Below, in pieces: positions 47,367-56,841 of a stretch of DNA of 64,000 nt. Made by a program: the position numbers and the translations under genes. Position 1 is the stretch's first letter. Each line of letters begins with the position of its first letter. The notes below the pieces were generated by a model that saw only the letters and a program-made list of their open reading frames with translations, ran no database searches and was not told where the DNA came from. Source of the DNA: Desulfotignum sp. (GTDB taxonomy: Bacteria; Desulfobacterota; Desulfobacteria; Desulfobacterales; Desulfobacteraceae); assembly GCA_018399285.1 (NCBI GenBank), contig JAGYOW010000010.1, positions 1-64,000 of the forward strand. Direction: 5' to 3'.

Positions 47367-48248
47367 ATGTTTTCTTTTCTGCCATCACCGCTGAAAGGTG
47401 CGGTATCTTTTTTGATTTACCTGATCAACACCATTTTGCTCACTGTGCCGTTGATACTGATTTCCCTGCTCAAGTTCATTCTGCCGTTTCAACCGGTGGT
47501 GGTGATCCTGGACCGGATACTCATGGGCATTGCCGGACTGTGGATTTACATCAATTCCGTTAACACGGACCTGTTTTGCAAAATCGACTGGGACATCCGG
47601 GGGCTGGGCAAACTGGCACCCAGGCAATGGTATCTGGTGCTGTCCAATCATCAGTCCTGGGTGGATATTCTGGTGCTTCAGAAAACATTGCGCAAAAAAG
47701 TCCCCATGCTTAAATTTTTTTTAAAAAAAGAGCTGATCTGGGTCCCGTTTCTGGGGCTGGCCTGGTGGGCCCTGGATTTTCCGTTCATGAAACGCTATTC
47801 CAGGGAATTTCTGGCTAAAAACCCCCATATGAAGGGGAAAGATCTGGAAAGTACCCGAAAAGCCTGTCAAAAATTCAAACACACCCCCGTGTCCATCATG
47901 AATTTCGTGGAAGGCACCCGGTACACCCCGGAAAAAGCCAAAACATCCGCGTTTTCACATCTTTTGACCCCTAAAGCCGGCGGCATCGCCTTTGTTCTGG
48001 GATCCATGGATCAATGTCTCAATCACATTCTGGATGTCACCATTGTTTACCCGGACCGGGTGCCGAGTTTCTGGTCATTCATATCCGGTAAAACCCGGAA
48101 AATCATTGTGGATTGTCAATTGCTGGAAATCGGATGGCAGATCAAAGGGGATTATTTCAATGATCCGGTTTTCAAGGCACAGTTCTGTGAATGGCTCAAT
48201 CAGTTGTGGCAGGAAAAAGACCGAAAAATCGAACGGCTGCTTTCCTAA
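47367..48248 (+). CDS. PlsC-type acyltransferase (YihG-like)
   Basis: A 293-aa membrane-associated acyltransferase. Two N-terminal hydrophobic segments (about 8-60) anchor it. The catalytic motif NHQSWVDILVLQ (HX4D) is near 95, FPFMKRYS fits the substrate-binding block, and FVEGTRYTPEKA is the conserved EGTR block. The family moves acyl groups to lysophosphatidate or related acceptors in membrane lipid synthesis. It starts 9 bases after the sigma-54 activator, so the two are co-transcribed. The neighbouring megasynthase has no release domain; transfer of its product to a lipid by this enzyme is an attractive inference. The C-terminus overlaps the convergent IspH-UbiA gene by four bases. Confidence 0.85.
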   Translation: MFSFLPSPLKGAVSFLIYLINTILLTVPLILISLLKFILPFQPVVVILDRILMGIAGLWIYINSVNTDLFCKIDWDIRGLGKLAPRQWYLVLSNHQSWVDILVLQKTLRKKVPMLKFFLKKELIWVPFLGLAWWALDFPFMKRYSREFLAKNPHMKGKDLESTRKACQKFKHTPVSIMNFVEGTRYTPEKAKTSAFSHLLTPKAGGIAFVLGSMDQCLNHILDVTIVYPDRVPSFWSFISGKTRKIIVDCQLLEIGWQIKGDYFNDPVFKAQFCEWLNQLWQEKDRKIERLLS

Positions 48249-49960
48249 AGAAGGGCGGCCGTCACACCGGTCAGAAGAAATGAGGATTCGATCATAAATT
48301 CCATCTGAGTGCCTGAGATCCGGGAGTCTTTTCCAAAAAAATGAACCAGCACCAGCATGAGACCGGGCACCAGAGCCAGCAGCAATGCCAGAGAAAAAGA
48401 CAATCCGGCCGGCCAGGCCCCTGCCAGCAGCACCAGGGTTGCAATCAGCACATACCGGATCAGAACAAAGCTTTTTTTTTCTCCCAGAAGTATGGGCAGG
48501 GTTTCCCTGCCGGCGATCCGGTCACCCTGGATGGCCTTGATATCGAAAAATGCCGTCCGGCTGAACACCAGCCCGGCGGCATATAAAAATGCCACGGCCA
48601 TCCACAAAGGGACACTGCGGGTATCCACGGCCGGCAGAATACTGGTGACAACCCCCCAGGCCATGGCAATCAGGATGGTTTTGGATCCGGGAATGTCCTT
48701 GATACGCCGGATCTGCTGTTTTCTGCCCAATCCCCGGGGGAGGATCTTCAGGTTATAGGACAGTCCCAGAAGGCTCATAATGAGAAGAATGAAAAACGAC
48801 ATCACCCCCGTGGTATATGCCAGATACAACCCGGCCCCGCCGGAACTCACCGCCAGCAGCGCCAGAACAGGGCGATACCGCCGGTAGAACCCGGCCCGGT
48901 CCGGATGGTTGTATGTGTCTGATTTAACGGCAAACATATTGTTCAATACCTGCATGGAAAACACATAAAGCATGGCAATGGCGGCATGAATCCATGTGCG
49001 GGGCAGTTGCTGGACCACGGAACAGGCATAGGTCAGGCTGCCGGCCCCCAGCGCCAGCAGCAGGTTGGTCTTTAAAAGAAACCCCTGGATCCGGGAGATG
49101 ACTCCCGCCACAGGGCGCTGATGCTCAAGGTGCCGGGCCACCCGGGAACAGGTGTCGGTGATGATCCAGTTAGGCGTGGAGGCACCCGCGGTAATGGCAA
49201 TGGACCGGAATCCTGCAAGGGCGGTGAAATCGATTTCCGACACGGTTTCAATATGCGTGGTAAAGGCCCGGGTTTCAGCGGCCACCTGGGCCAGGCGCCG
49301 GGTATTTCCGCTCTGCCTTCCCCCCACCACGATCACGGCATCATGGGTGGCGGCCAAGTGTCTGACCTCCTGCTGCCGGCGCTCCGTGGACCCGCAGATG
49401 GTATCAAACACCTGGTAATGGGGCCGGTGTTCCGCGCAAAAGGCTTTGATTTCATCATATAATGCTGTATTCTGGGTGGTCTGGGCCACCACCACGGCGT
49501 TTTCAAATACGGGCAACGCCCTTAACTGATCCATGGCTGTCACCGTGTGTCCGTTGCCCTGGGCATATCCCAGCAGTCCTTTGACCTCGGGATGATTTTC
49601 TTCACCGATAATAATGGTGGCATATCCTTTCTGGGCAAATTTTCGAATAATCACCTGAACCCGGACCACCCGGGGACAGGTGGCATTGATCACGGTGAAT
49701 CCCGCTTTTTTCAGGGTGGTTTCATCTTCAGGCGGCACACCATGGGCCCGGATCAGCACCAGTCCCGTGCCTTTTGCAGGGATGGTATCCAGCCGAAAAA
49801 TCCCCTTGGTCTCCAGCATTTCCAGCACCTGGGGGTTGTGGATCAGCGGGCCGTAGGTATATATCGGTGTATCGGATTTATTGGCGGCATCCAGCACCAT
49901 GTCCACGGCCCGGCGAACCCCCATGCAGAAGCCGGCGGTTTTTGCAATGGTAATTTTCAT
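48245..49960 (-). CDS. ispH: fusion of IspH (HMBPP reductase) and a UbiA-type prenyltransferase
   Basis: A 571-aa protein. Residues 1-280 are a full IspH, the last enzyme of the non-mevalonate isoprenoid route, with the three 4Fe-4S ligands in AGFCMGVRRAVD, NATCPRVV and TICGSTERRQ, and the substrate loop GASTPNWII. Residues about 290-571 are a polytopic UbiA-like membrane prenyltransferase with some eight hydrophobic helices. Its first Asp-rich motif is degenerate (NNMFAVKSD instead of NDxxDxxxD), while the second region IKAIQGDRIAGRETLPILLG is well kept. The frame is continuous with no break at the joint. Fusing precursor supply to a prenyl transfer step is unusual. The gene overlaps parB by four bases at its start (ATGA), so it is in the parAB transcript. 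Confidence 0.88.
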   Translation of the reverse strand: MKITIAKTAGFCMGVRRAVDMVLDAANKSDTPIYTYGPLIHNPQVLEMLETKGIFRLDTIPAKGTGLVLIRAHGVPPEDETTLKKAGFTVINATCPRVVRVQVIIRKFAQKGYATIIIGEENHPEVKGLLGYAQGNGHTVTAMDQLRALPVFENAVVVAQTTQNTALYDEIKAFCAEHRPHYQVFDTICGSTERRQQEVRHLAATHDAVIVVGGRQSGNTRRLAQVAAETRAFTTHIETVSEIDFTALAGFRSIAITAGASTPNWIITDTCSRVARHLEHQRPVAGVISRIQGFLLKTNLLLALGAGSLTYACSVVQQLPRTWIHAAIAMLYVFSMQVLNNMFAVKSDTYNHPDRAGFYRRYRPVLALLAVSSGGAGLYLAYTTGVMSFFILLIMSLLGLSYNLKILPRGLGRKQQIRRIKDIPGSKTILIAMAWGVVTSILPAVDTRSVPLWMAVAFLYAAGLVFSRTAFFDIKAIQGDRIAGRETLPILLGEKKSFVLIRYVLIATLVLLAGAWPAGLSFSLALLLALVPGLMLVLVHFFGKDSRISGTQMEFMIESSFLLTGVTAALL

Positions 49961-50832
49961 GAAATATTGATCAGCAGGTTCACCAGCCGGGAAAATTCCG
50001 ATTGAGACGTGAAATTGATTTCAATCCGTCCTTTTTCCCCGGTTTTTCGAATTTTCACCGGAGACTGGATCTGACTGGAAATCTGGGAACAGGTGTTTTC
50101 CAGAAAAGCCTGTTCTGTTGCGGACAGGTTCCGGACCGGCGCGGGTTTTTCCTGTTTGGACTGATTCACCAGAAGCTCGGTTTTTCTGACCGACAGTTTC
50201 TGGGCCACCACCTGTTCGAACAGGGCCAGCTGGGTTTCCAGAGATTCCGCACCCAGCAGGGCCCGGGCATGACCCGTGGAAATTTCTTCATCCAGAAGAC
50301 TTTGCTTGATTTTTTCAGGCAAGCCCCGCAGCCGGAGCAGATTGGCAATGGTGGAACGGTTTTTGCCGATTTTTTTGGCCACTTTTTCCTGGGTATAGCC
50401 GAATTCATCCATGAGCCTGAAATAGGCTTCCGCTTCTTCCAGCACATTCAGGTTGGCCCGCTGAATATTCTCAATGATGGACACTTCCAGCACCTGCTGA
50501 TCGGTCAGGTTCTTGACCACCACGGGCACATGGCTCAAATTGGCTGACTTGGCGGCCCTCAGCCGCCGTTCCCCGGCGATCAGCTCATAGGTGCCGTCCA
50601 TATGCCGGACCAGCAGCGGTTGCAATATCCCCTGCTCGGCAATGGAATCCTTTAGACGGTCCAGTTCCTCTTCATTGAAATCAGTCCGGGGTTGATACCG
50701 GTTGGGAGCGATATTTCCCACCGGACACATGAAAAATTCCCCCCGATCCTTCTGGGCATCCATATCAAAATCCGGAATCAATGCACCGATGCCCCGGCCC
50801 AGGCCTGTTTTTTTCTTTTTTTTATCCATCAT
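49957..50832 (-). CDS. parB: chromosome partitioning protein ParB
   Basis: A 291-aa DNA-binding CTPase of chromosome segregation. After a basic start (KKKKTGLGRGIGALIP, the usual ParA-contact region), the ParB/Sulfiredoxin domain shows NRYQPRTDF and the CTP-binding phrases GILQPLLVR and LIAGERRLRAA. The helix-turn-helix that reads parS follows (TQEKVAKKIGKNRSTIANLLRL), with a C-terminal dimerisation tail. Length is typical. Its start overlaps the parA stop. I did not find a canonical parS palindrome (TGTTTCACGTGAAACA) by eye in the window. Confidence 0.93.
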   Translation of the reverse strand: MMDKKKKKTGLGRGIGALIPDFDMDAQKDRGEFFMCPVGNIAPNRYQPRTDFNEEELDRLKDSIAEQGILQPLLVRHMDGTYELIAGERRLRAAKSANLSHVPVVVKNLTDQQVLEVSIIENIQRANLNVLEEAEAYFRLMDEFGYTQEKVAKKIGKNRSTIANLLRLRGLPEKIKQSLLDEEISTGHARALLGAESLETQLALFEQVVAQKLSVRKTELLVNQSKQEKPAPVRNLSATEQAFLENTCSQISSQIQSPVKIRKTGEKGRIEINFTSQSEFSRLVNLLINIS

Positions 50833-51587
50833 CGTTTCAGCAGCTCCCTGGCAAACGCCATATATCCTTTCGCTCCTTGTGACTGCTTGTCGTATAACAT
50901 GACCGGCAGGCCGTAACTGGGGGCTTCCCCCAGTTTCACGTTCCGCGGTATCTTGGTTTTAAACACCAGATCCTTGAAATATTTCCGGGCATCCTCCACC
51001 ACGTTCTGGGCCAGGTTGGTCCGCCGGTCGAACATGGTCAGCACAATGCCTTTGATTTTCAATCCCGGATTAAACGATGATTTGACCCGCTTGACCGTGT
51101 TCAACAGCTGTCCTAAGCCTTCCAGGGCAAAAAATTCGCTCTGAAGGGGGATCAGCACGGAATGGGATGCCACAAATGCATTCAGGGTCAACAGACTCAA
51201 TGCCGGCGGGCAATCAATCAGCACATAATCATACTGGTCTGCCACGGGCAGCAGAAGCTGCTTCAGTCGCGCCTCCCGTTGCGAAACAGACACCATTTCA
51301 ATTTCAAAACCGATCAAATCCACGTTGGCGGGCAACAGGGTCAGGCCCGGCAGCATGGTGGGCAGCAGCAGGTCCTGGATATCTGCCTCACCGATCAGTC
51401 CATGGTAAAGGGAGGCTTCCAGACCGGGTTTTTCCACGCCCAAGCCCGTGGTGGCATTGGCCTGGGAATCACAGTCCACCAGCAGGACTTTTTTCTTGAG
51501 CATGGCCAGGGCTGCAGACAGATTGACAGCCGTGGTGGTTTTTCCCACCCCGCCTTTTTGATTGGCTATACTGATGATCTGCGTCAT
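50829..51587 (-). CDS. parA: chromosome partitioning ATPase ParA (Soj)
   Basis: A 252-aa deviant Walker ATPase. It begins IISIANQKGGVGKTTTAVNLS, with the signature Lys in KGGVGKT, then LLVDCDSQANATTGLG (Walker A'/switch I) and YVLIDCPPALSLLTLNA (Walker B). Small size with no N-terminal DNA-binding domain makes it the chromosomal Soj type rather than a plasmid ParA. It forms a parA-parB-ispH/ubiA transcript with overlapping stops and starts. With ParB it positions the origin region, so this locus may lie near the replication origin. Confidence 0.94.
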   Translation of the reverse strand: MTQIISIANQKGGVGKTTTAVNLSAALAMLKKKVLLVDCDSQANATTGLGVEKPGLEASLYHGLIGEADIQDLLLPTMLPGLTLLPANVDLIGFEIEMVSVSQREARLKQLLLPVADQYDYVLIDCPPALSLLTLNAFVASHSVLIPLQSEFFALEGLGQLLNTVKRVKSSFNPGLKIKGIVLTMFDRRTNLAQNVVEDARKYFKDLVFKTKIPRNVKLGEAPSYGLPVMLYDKQSQGAKGYMAFARELLKR

Positions 51588-51782
51588 AATTTAAATTCCA
51601 TATCACAGTTCATGATTCGAGGTAAACAAGAAAAATCAGCGGCTGACGTTCATTTTTTTGGGATCTGATCTATATCATTCAGGCTGCCTCTTTTCTCCTA
51701 TTCCTGGAATCATGTCAAGCAAAATTGCCGTTCCGGTTTATGAATTTGACATTTTGTATCCCTGTGATAAAATAGCGCGTTT

Positions 51783-53645
51783 ATGATGCAAAAAGACGCT
51801 TCCCAATTTCACAAAAAAACACGGTCCGCCCGGAAACCATTGGCCCGCCCCCCTGAAAACAGACCGGCCCAACTGAATTTTCCACAAGATCTTCCCATCA
51901 CGGCCAGAAAAGATGCCATCATCAAAGCCATCCAGACCAGCCGGGTGGTGATCATTTCCGGAGAAACCGGTTCCGGCAAAACCACCCAGATCCCCAAATG
52001 CTGTCTGGCTGCCGGCTGCGGCAACCGGGGCATGATCGGCTGCACCCAGCCCCGGCGCATCGCCGCAATCAATGTGGCCAAACGCATGGCATTTGAATTC
52101 AAGGAATCTTTAGGGCACTCCGTGGGCTACAAGATCCGGTTTGACGATAAAACCCCTGCGGGTGCCTGTATCAAGGTGATGACCGACGGCATTCTTTTGG
52201 CGGAAACCCAGCAGGATCCGCTGCTCAAGCGCTATGACACCATTATTGTGGACGAGGCCCATGAAAGAAGCCTGAACATCGATTTTACCCTGGGAATTCT
52301 CAGACGTCTGATAAAAAAACGCAAACACCTGAAACTGATCATCACATCCGCCACCATTGATACCCGGAAATTTTCAGAAGCCTTTGACAACGCCCCCATC
52401 ATCGAGGTTTCCGGCCGGATGTTTCCCGTGGAAATGATATACCGGCCCATCCTGGAGGACACCGGAGAAAAACAGAATCCGGAAGATCAAGGATATGTGG
52501 AAGCGGCGGCTGATGCAGCCCATTCTCTTTTGACCCGGACCCGGTCCGGGGACATGCTGATTTTCATGCCCACGGAACAGGACATCGGAGAAACCATGGA
52601 ACTGCTCCGGGGCCGGCAGCATCCCGGTGTCACCATCCTGCCGCTGTTCGCCCGGCTGTCCGCCGGTGAACAGGCCAAAGTATTTTCAAGGGCCCCGGGC
52701 CGGAAAATCATCGTATCCACCAATGTGGCGGAAACCTCTTTGACCATTCCGGGCATCCGATATGTGATCGACACGGGCCTTGCCCGGATTCCCAGTTATT
52801 CCCCGAGAACCCGCACCACCTCGCTGCCCGTGCGGCCCATCTCCCAGAGTTCCGCCAACCAGCGCATGGGACGGTGCGGCCGGGTGGAAAACGGGATCTG
52901 TATACGGCTGTATGATGAGGATGATTTCAACGGCCGCCCGTTTTTCACGGCCCCGGAAATCTTGCGGAGCAACCTGGCGGAAGTCATCTTGCGCATGATT
53001 TCCCTGAAACTGGGGGATGTACAGGGATTTCCCTTTATCGATCCGCCCGCCCCCAAAAGCATCCGGGACGGATTTGACACCCTGGTGGAGCTGGGGGCCG
53101 TCAAGGTGTCGGACAAGCCCAAAAAATCCTTTGAGCTCACGGACGTGGGACAGATCATGTCACGAATCCCCGTGGATCCCAAACTGTCCCGCATTCTCAT
53201 TGCGGCCAAAGACAACCACTGCCTGGCCGAAGCCCTTGTCATTGCCACGGCGTTGTCCATTTCCGATGTCCGGCAGCGCCCGGCTGACAAAGCAGCGGCA
53301 GCCGACCAGAAGCATGCCCGGTTCAAAGACCCGTCCTCTGATTTCATCACCCTGCTCAACATCTGGGATGCCTATCAGGCGGAAGAAAAAAAATCCCGAT
53401 CAAGGACCCGACTCCGGCAGTTCTGCATGGATCATTTTCTGTCTTTCAAACGGATCCGGGAATGGCTGGATATCCACAGCCAGATCCGGCGCCAGCTGAA
53501 AGAACACGGATTTTCTAATTTCTCGCCCTTTACTTTTCTGCCCGGCACCGATCATTTGAAATCAAAGGCCAAAGACATCGGCGGCCCTTTGTATATTGCC
53601 CTGCACAAACCTTTTGGCCGGATACCTGTCCCACATTGCCCATAA
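51783..53645 (+). CDS. hrpA: ATP-dependent RNA helicase HrpA, N-terminal and helicase core part
   Basis: A frame of 620 aa holding the DEAH-box core. Walker A is GETGSGKTTQ, motif Ia is TQPRRIAA, motif II is DEAH (IIVDEAHERSLNID), motif III is SATID, and motif VI is QRMGRCGRV in a slightly altered form (QRxGRxGR). It also has the winged-helix and ratchet regions that follow. HrpA is normally about 1,300 aa; this piece ends early because of frame changes at 53615-53640 (the frame diverges after IALHK). The gene continues in other frames to 55654, for a full coding length of about 3.87 kb, as expected. It probably unwinds mRNA structures in the cytoplasm. The gene stands alone, divergent from parA. 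Confidence 0.9.
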   Translation: MMQKDASQFHKKTRSARKPLARPPENRPAQLNFPQDLPITARKDAIIKAIQTSRVVIISGETGSGKTTQIPKCCLAAGCGNRGMIGCTQPRRIAAINVAKRMAFEFKESLGHSVGYKIRFDDKTPAGACIKVMTDGILLAETQQDPLLKRYDTIIVDEAHERSLNIDFTLGILRRLIKKRKHLKLIITSATIDTRKFSEAFDNAPIIEVSGRMFPVEMIYRPILEDTGEKQNPEDQGYVEAAADAAHSLLTRTRSGDMLIFMPTEQDIGETMELLRGRQHPGVTILPLFARLSAGEQAKVFSRAPGRKIIVSTNVAETSLTIPGIRYVIDTGLARIPSYSPRTRTTSLPVRPISQSSANQRMGRCGRVENGICIRLYDEDDFNGRPFFTAPEILRSNLAEVILRMISLKLGDVQGFPFIDPPAPKSIRDGFDTLVELGAVKVSDKPKKSFELTDVGQIMSRIPVDPKLSRILIAAKDNHCLAEALVIATALSISDVRQRPADKAAAADQKHARFKDPSSDFITLLNIWDAYQAEEKKSRSRTRLRQFCMDHFLSFKRIREWLDIHSQIRRQLKEHGFSNFSPFTFLPGTDHLKSKAKDIGGPLYIALHKPFGRIPVPHCP

Positions 53646-55654
53646 AAAAGAAAAAAACATCTATGCAGCGGCCAAAGGCCAGCAGGCCATGATTTTTCCG
53701 GGATCCGGGTTGTTTGACAAAGCCGGCCCCTGGATTGTGGCGGCCGAGTATGTCAAAACCAGCCAGCTGTTTGCCAGAGGGGTGGCCAATATCGATCCGG
53801 CCTGGCTGGAGGAGATCGGCAAAGATCTGTGCACCCGCACCTATTCGGATCCCCGGTGGGAAAAAAAACAGGGCCGGGTCATGGCCACGGAACAGGTCTC
53901 GTTGTTCGGTCTCATCATTGTGGCGGGCCGGGCCGTGCCTTATGGAAAAATCCATCCCCAGGAGGCCGGGGATATTTTTATCCGCAGAGCCCTGGTGGAT
54001 GCAGAGATTCACCAGCCCTTCGCTTTCATGGTCCACAACAAGAACCTGATCGAAGAACTGGAAGAGGCGGAGCACAAGACAAGGCAGCGGGATATTCTGG
54101 TGAGCACGGAGGACATGGTCCAGTTTTGCCATGCCCGGCTGCCCCGGCCGTTTTATCACATCAAAACCTTTGCCAAATTTCTCAAAGACCAGAAAGAGGA
54201 TACGTTTCTGCGCATGACCCGGCAAGACCTGAAAAACAAAGCGGATCAGGATCATCTGGCATTGTTCCCGGATGTGCTGAACACGGCACAGGGAAACTTT
54301 GCCCTTGTCTTTACCGGTTTGACCCGAAACGACACGATGGGGTCACAGTCAAGGTGCCGGCGGACATGGCGGCCCAGGTCCCTAAGACGGCTGTGGAAAA
54401 ACTGTGCTGGACTGTTTGAAGAAGAAAAAATCGCCGGACTGATCAAGGGGCTGCCCAAATCATACCGGGGTCCGGCTGATGCCCGTCCAGCCACGGCGGC
54501 CCGGATCGCAACAATCTGCCCAAAGACGACACACGCCGTTGTTCTCCCAGTTGTCTGCCTTTATCCGGAAACACTATGGATTGACCATTCCTGCCACAGC
54601 CTGGTTTCTGGAAGACCATCTGGCGGATCACTTGAAAATGCGGATTTCCATCCGGGACCACAAAGACCGGGAGATCACCTCTTAAGGGATCCATCCATTT
54701 TAAACCGGTTCCCGCATGCAGCGCCCCAGCCCGGCACATCCGCCCTGGACCGGGCCAGGCAGACATTTGAAAAACAGGGATCACAGACTGACGTTTCCCG
54801 ATTTGGCGGAAGTGCATTGCATTGACGAATCGGACGGGTTCACCCGAAAGGTGTACCCGGGGCTGAAAATCGAGAAGGATACGTTAAGTCTGCGGCTGTT
54901 TCTCTCCCGGCAGGATGCAAAAGCCGCCCATGTCCAGGGGATCCGAAGGCTGTATGAGCACCGGTGTACCGATCTGTTCAAGGCCGTTAAAAAAGATATC
55001 CGCGCCACAGGGGACCTCAAGCGGATCGCCATGTATTTTGACGGGCCGGCCGCATTTCAACATGCGGTTTATACCTGTATCACCCGGCATCTGTTTGAAA
55101 AAAATCTGCGAACCCGGGAGGCGTTTGAATCCTATATCCAAAAACTGCGGCCTACCCTTTTTCAGCAGACACAGGATCTGATCCAGGATATTCAGGCCGT
55201 GGGCCGGGCATATGCCGAATGTTTTTCTTTGATTCAGGCCCTGTCTTTAAAACATCAGGCCCGGCCCCAGGCCAGCCGGATGCTGGCTGAACTGTTTGAA
55301 GGGCTTAAAAACCTGGTGCCGCCCCATTTTCTTTCTTTATATGCCATGAAGCGGATCCAGCATTTGCCCCGGTATGTGGACTGTCTTAGAATCCGGGCCC
55401 GGAGAGGGGCGGACAACCCGGCCAAAGAATCTGAAAAAGCCAAAAAAATCAGCCGGTTTGAACATCATCTGGCCACCCAGGTGGCTGGATTGTCTGAAAA
55501 AACATCCCCGGAAAAAGCCGAAAAAGTCGAGGATTTTTTCTGGCTCCTGGAAGAATACAAAATATCGATTTTTGCCCAGGAATTAAAAACCGCGGTCAAA
55601 GTGTCTGCCAAACGCCTGGAAAAAGAACTGCACACCCTGTCCACCCTGATCTGA
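53596..55654 (+). CDS. hrpA: HrpA C-terminal part, in at least four frames
   Basis: Continuous HrpA C-terminal homology is split: LAGYLSHIAHKKEKNIYAAA to DTMG (53625-54345), then GVTVKVPADMAAQVPKTAVEKLCW (54345-54410), GLFEEEKIAGLIKGLPKSYR (54415-54470), LFSQLSAFIRKHYGLTIPATAWF (54545-54610), and finally FPDLAEVHC to the stop at 55654. The order matches the OB-fold and C-terminal DUF3418 region of HrpA. At 53615-53630 the family-like phrase KTFLAG is restored by adding one A to AAA and one T to TTTT, so two homopolymer under-calls explain that break. Sequencing error is therefore likelier than a pseudogene. Confidence 0.8.
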
Positions 55655-55714
55655 TATCCGGATGGCCTGAAAAACCCCACCCAATGATGAAACTATCCAC
55701 AGTCAGGTATTCTG

Positions 55715-55738
55715 CTTAACACTTAACACTTAACACTT
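55715..55738. repeat. tandem repeat (cttaacac)x3
   Basis: Three exact 8-base copies occur in the gap after hrpA. The stop codon and last residues of the minus-strand gene at 55723 are made from the repeat. The core TTAACACT recurs at 13156-13184. Confidence 0.75.
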
Positions 55739-55995
55739 CCCCTGCCTGACGGGGTTTTCAGCCGCTTGCGCACCTGTTTTTCCAGATGCTGAACAATCCG
55801 GGTCAATGCCCGTGTTTCCCGGATGGGACCGGAATCATTCCACCCGGCGGCCAGGGCCTGGTGTATTTTTTGACGAAACTGATCCACGGAATTCACCAAA
55901 GTCATCCATGCCAGCAGTTTCTGAATCACATGGCGCTCTTCCGGGCTCAGATCCGCCGTATCAATGGGTTGGCCTTTGTCTGTTCGGATAATCAT
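55723..55995 (-). CDS. hypothetical protein, helical (90 aa)
   Basis: A 90-residue cytoplasmic protein that I do not recognise. It is mostly helical and basic towards the C-terminus (LEKQVRKRLK), with no Cys until the last residue. Its final codons (SVKC and the stop) come from the (cttaacac) repeat, which suggests that the repeat has replaced or extended the original end. It has a start at 55995 with weak upstream signals. It lies between hrpA and ccdA, convergent with hrpA. Whether it is expressed is unknown. Confidence 0.5.
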   Translation of the reverse strand: MIIRTDKGQPIDTADLSPEERHVIQKLLAWMTLVNSVDQFRQKIHQALAAGWNDSGPIRETRALTRIVQHLEKQVRKRLKTPSGRGSVKC

Positions 55996-56129
55996 CTGTT
56001 TTGTTTTTCCTTATGGATTTAACCGGTGATCCGGATTTTCCCTGAAACTTCTTGAAACCTGCTGCATAATGCATTAATTTGCTCTAAGTTATCAACCAAA
56101 AACCCAAATTTCAATAAAGGATTGTTTGC

Positions 56130-56828
56130 ATGTTCACTGAAACCGTTACTTTTCCCGCGGCATTTATCGCCGGCCTGCTCTCATTTTTATCCCCGTGTAT
56201 TCTCCCGCTGATCCCTGCGTATTTTTCATTCATCACGGGGCTGTCTTTGGATGAACTCACCCAAGGCAGACAGGAAACCCGGAAAAAAGTGATCCTGTCC
56301 ACCCTGGCGTATGTGGCCGGGTTTTCCCTGGTGTTTATCCTGATGGGCGCATCCGCTTCGTTTCTGGGATCTGCGTTCACCCGATACGCTTACATCGTTC
56401 AGTACGTGGGGGGGGCCATTATCCTGATTTTCGGGCTGCACCTGCTGGGGGCCATCAACATCAAGGCTCTGGCGTTTGAAAAGCGGATCCACATGAAACA
56501 GAAGCCGGTCCACCTGGCCGGCACCTTTGTCATCGGCATGGCGTTCGGGGCCGGATGGAGTCCGTGCATCGGGCCGCTTTTAGGAAGCATCCTGATCGTA
56601 GCAGGCAACCAGGACACCGTGGCCAAGGGAATCTGGCTTCTGGCCGTTTATTCCGCGGGTCTGGCCCTGCCATTCATGCTCATGTCCTTTTTCATCACCT
56701 CCCTGGTGGAAACCATGAAAAAAGCCACCCGGTTCATTCCCATCATCAACAAAGTCGCAGGCGGACTGTTGGTTGTCATGGGGCTGCTCCTGATTTTTGA
56801 CAAATTTCATTTACTGACCCTGGTCTGA
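56130..56828 (+). CDS. ccdA: cytochrome c biogenesis / thiol-transfer membrane protein CcdA
   Basis: A 232-aa inner-membrane protein with six hydrophobic helices. The paired redox Cys of the CcdA/DsbD family are seen in FLSPCILPLIPAYFSF near 20 and GWSPCIGPLLGSI near 142, in the two inverted halves. It carries reducing power from cytoplasmic thioredoxin to periplasmic thiol proteins, for example for cytochrome c haem attachment, which suits an organism with many c-type cytochromes. It is followed after 13 bases by an MFS transporter on the same strand. No thioredoxin-like partner is adjacent. Confidence 0.9.
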   Translation: MFTETVTFPAAFIAGLLSFLSPCILPLIPAYFSFITGLSLDELTQGRQETRKKVILSTLAYVAGFSLVFILMGASASFLGSAFTRYAYIVQYVGGAIILIFGLHLLGAINIKALAFEKRIHMKQKPVHLAGTFVIGMAFGAGWSPCIGPLLGSILIVAGNQDTVAKGIWLLAVYSAGLALPFMLMSFFITSLVETMKKATRFIPIINKVAGGLLVVMGLLLIFDKFHLLTLV

Positions 56829-56841
56829 TCCGGCAGCACCC

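Noticed and set aside
49957-51587. Plasmid-type parAB
   Set aside because: ParA is the short Soj type and the genes are coupled to an ispH-type gene amid housekeeping genes, which fits a chromosomal locus.
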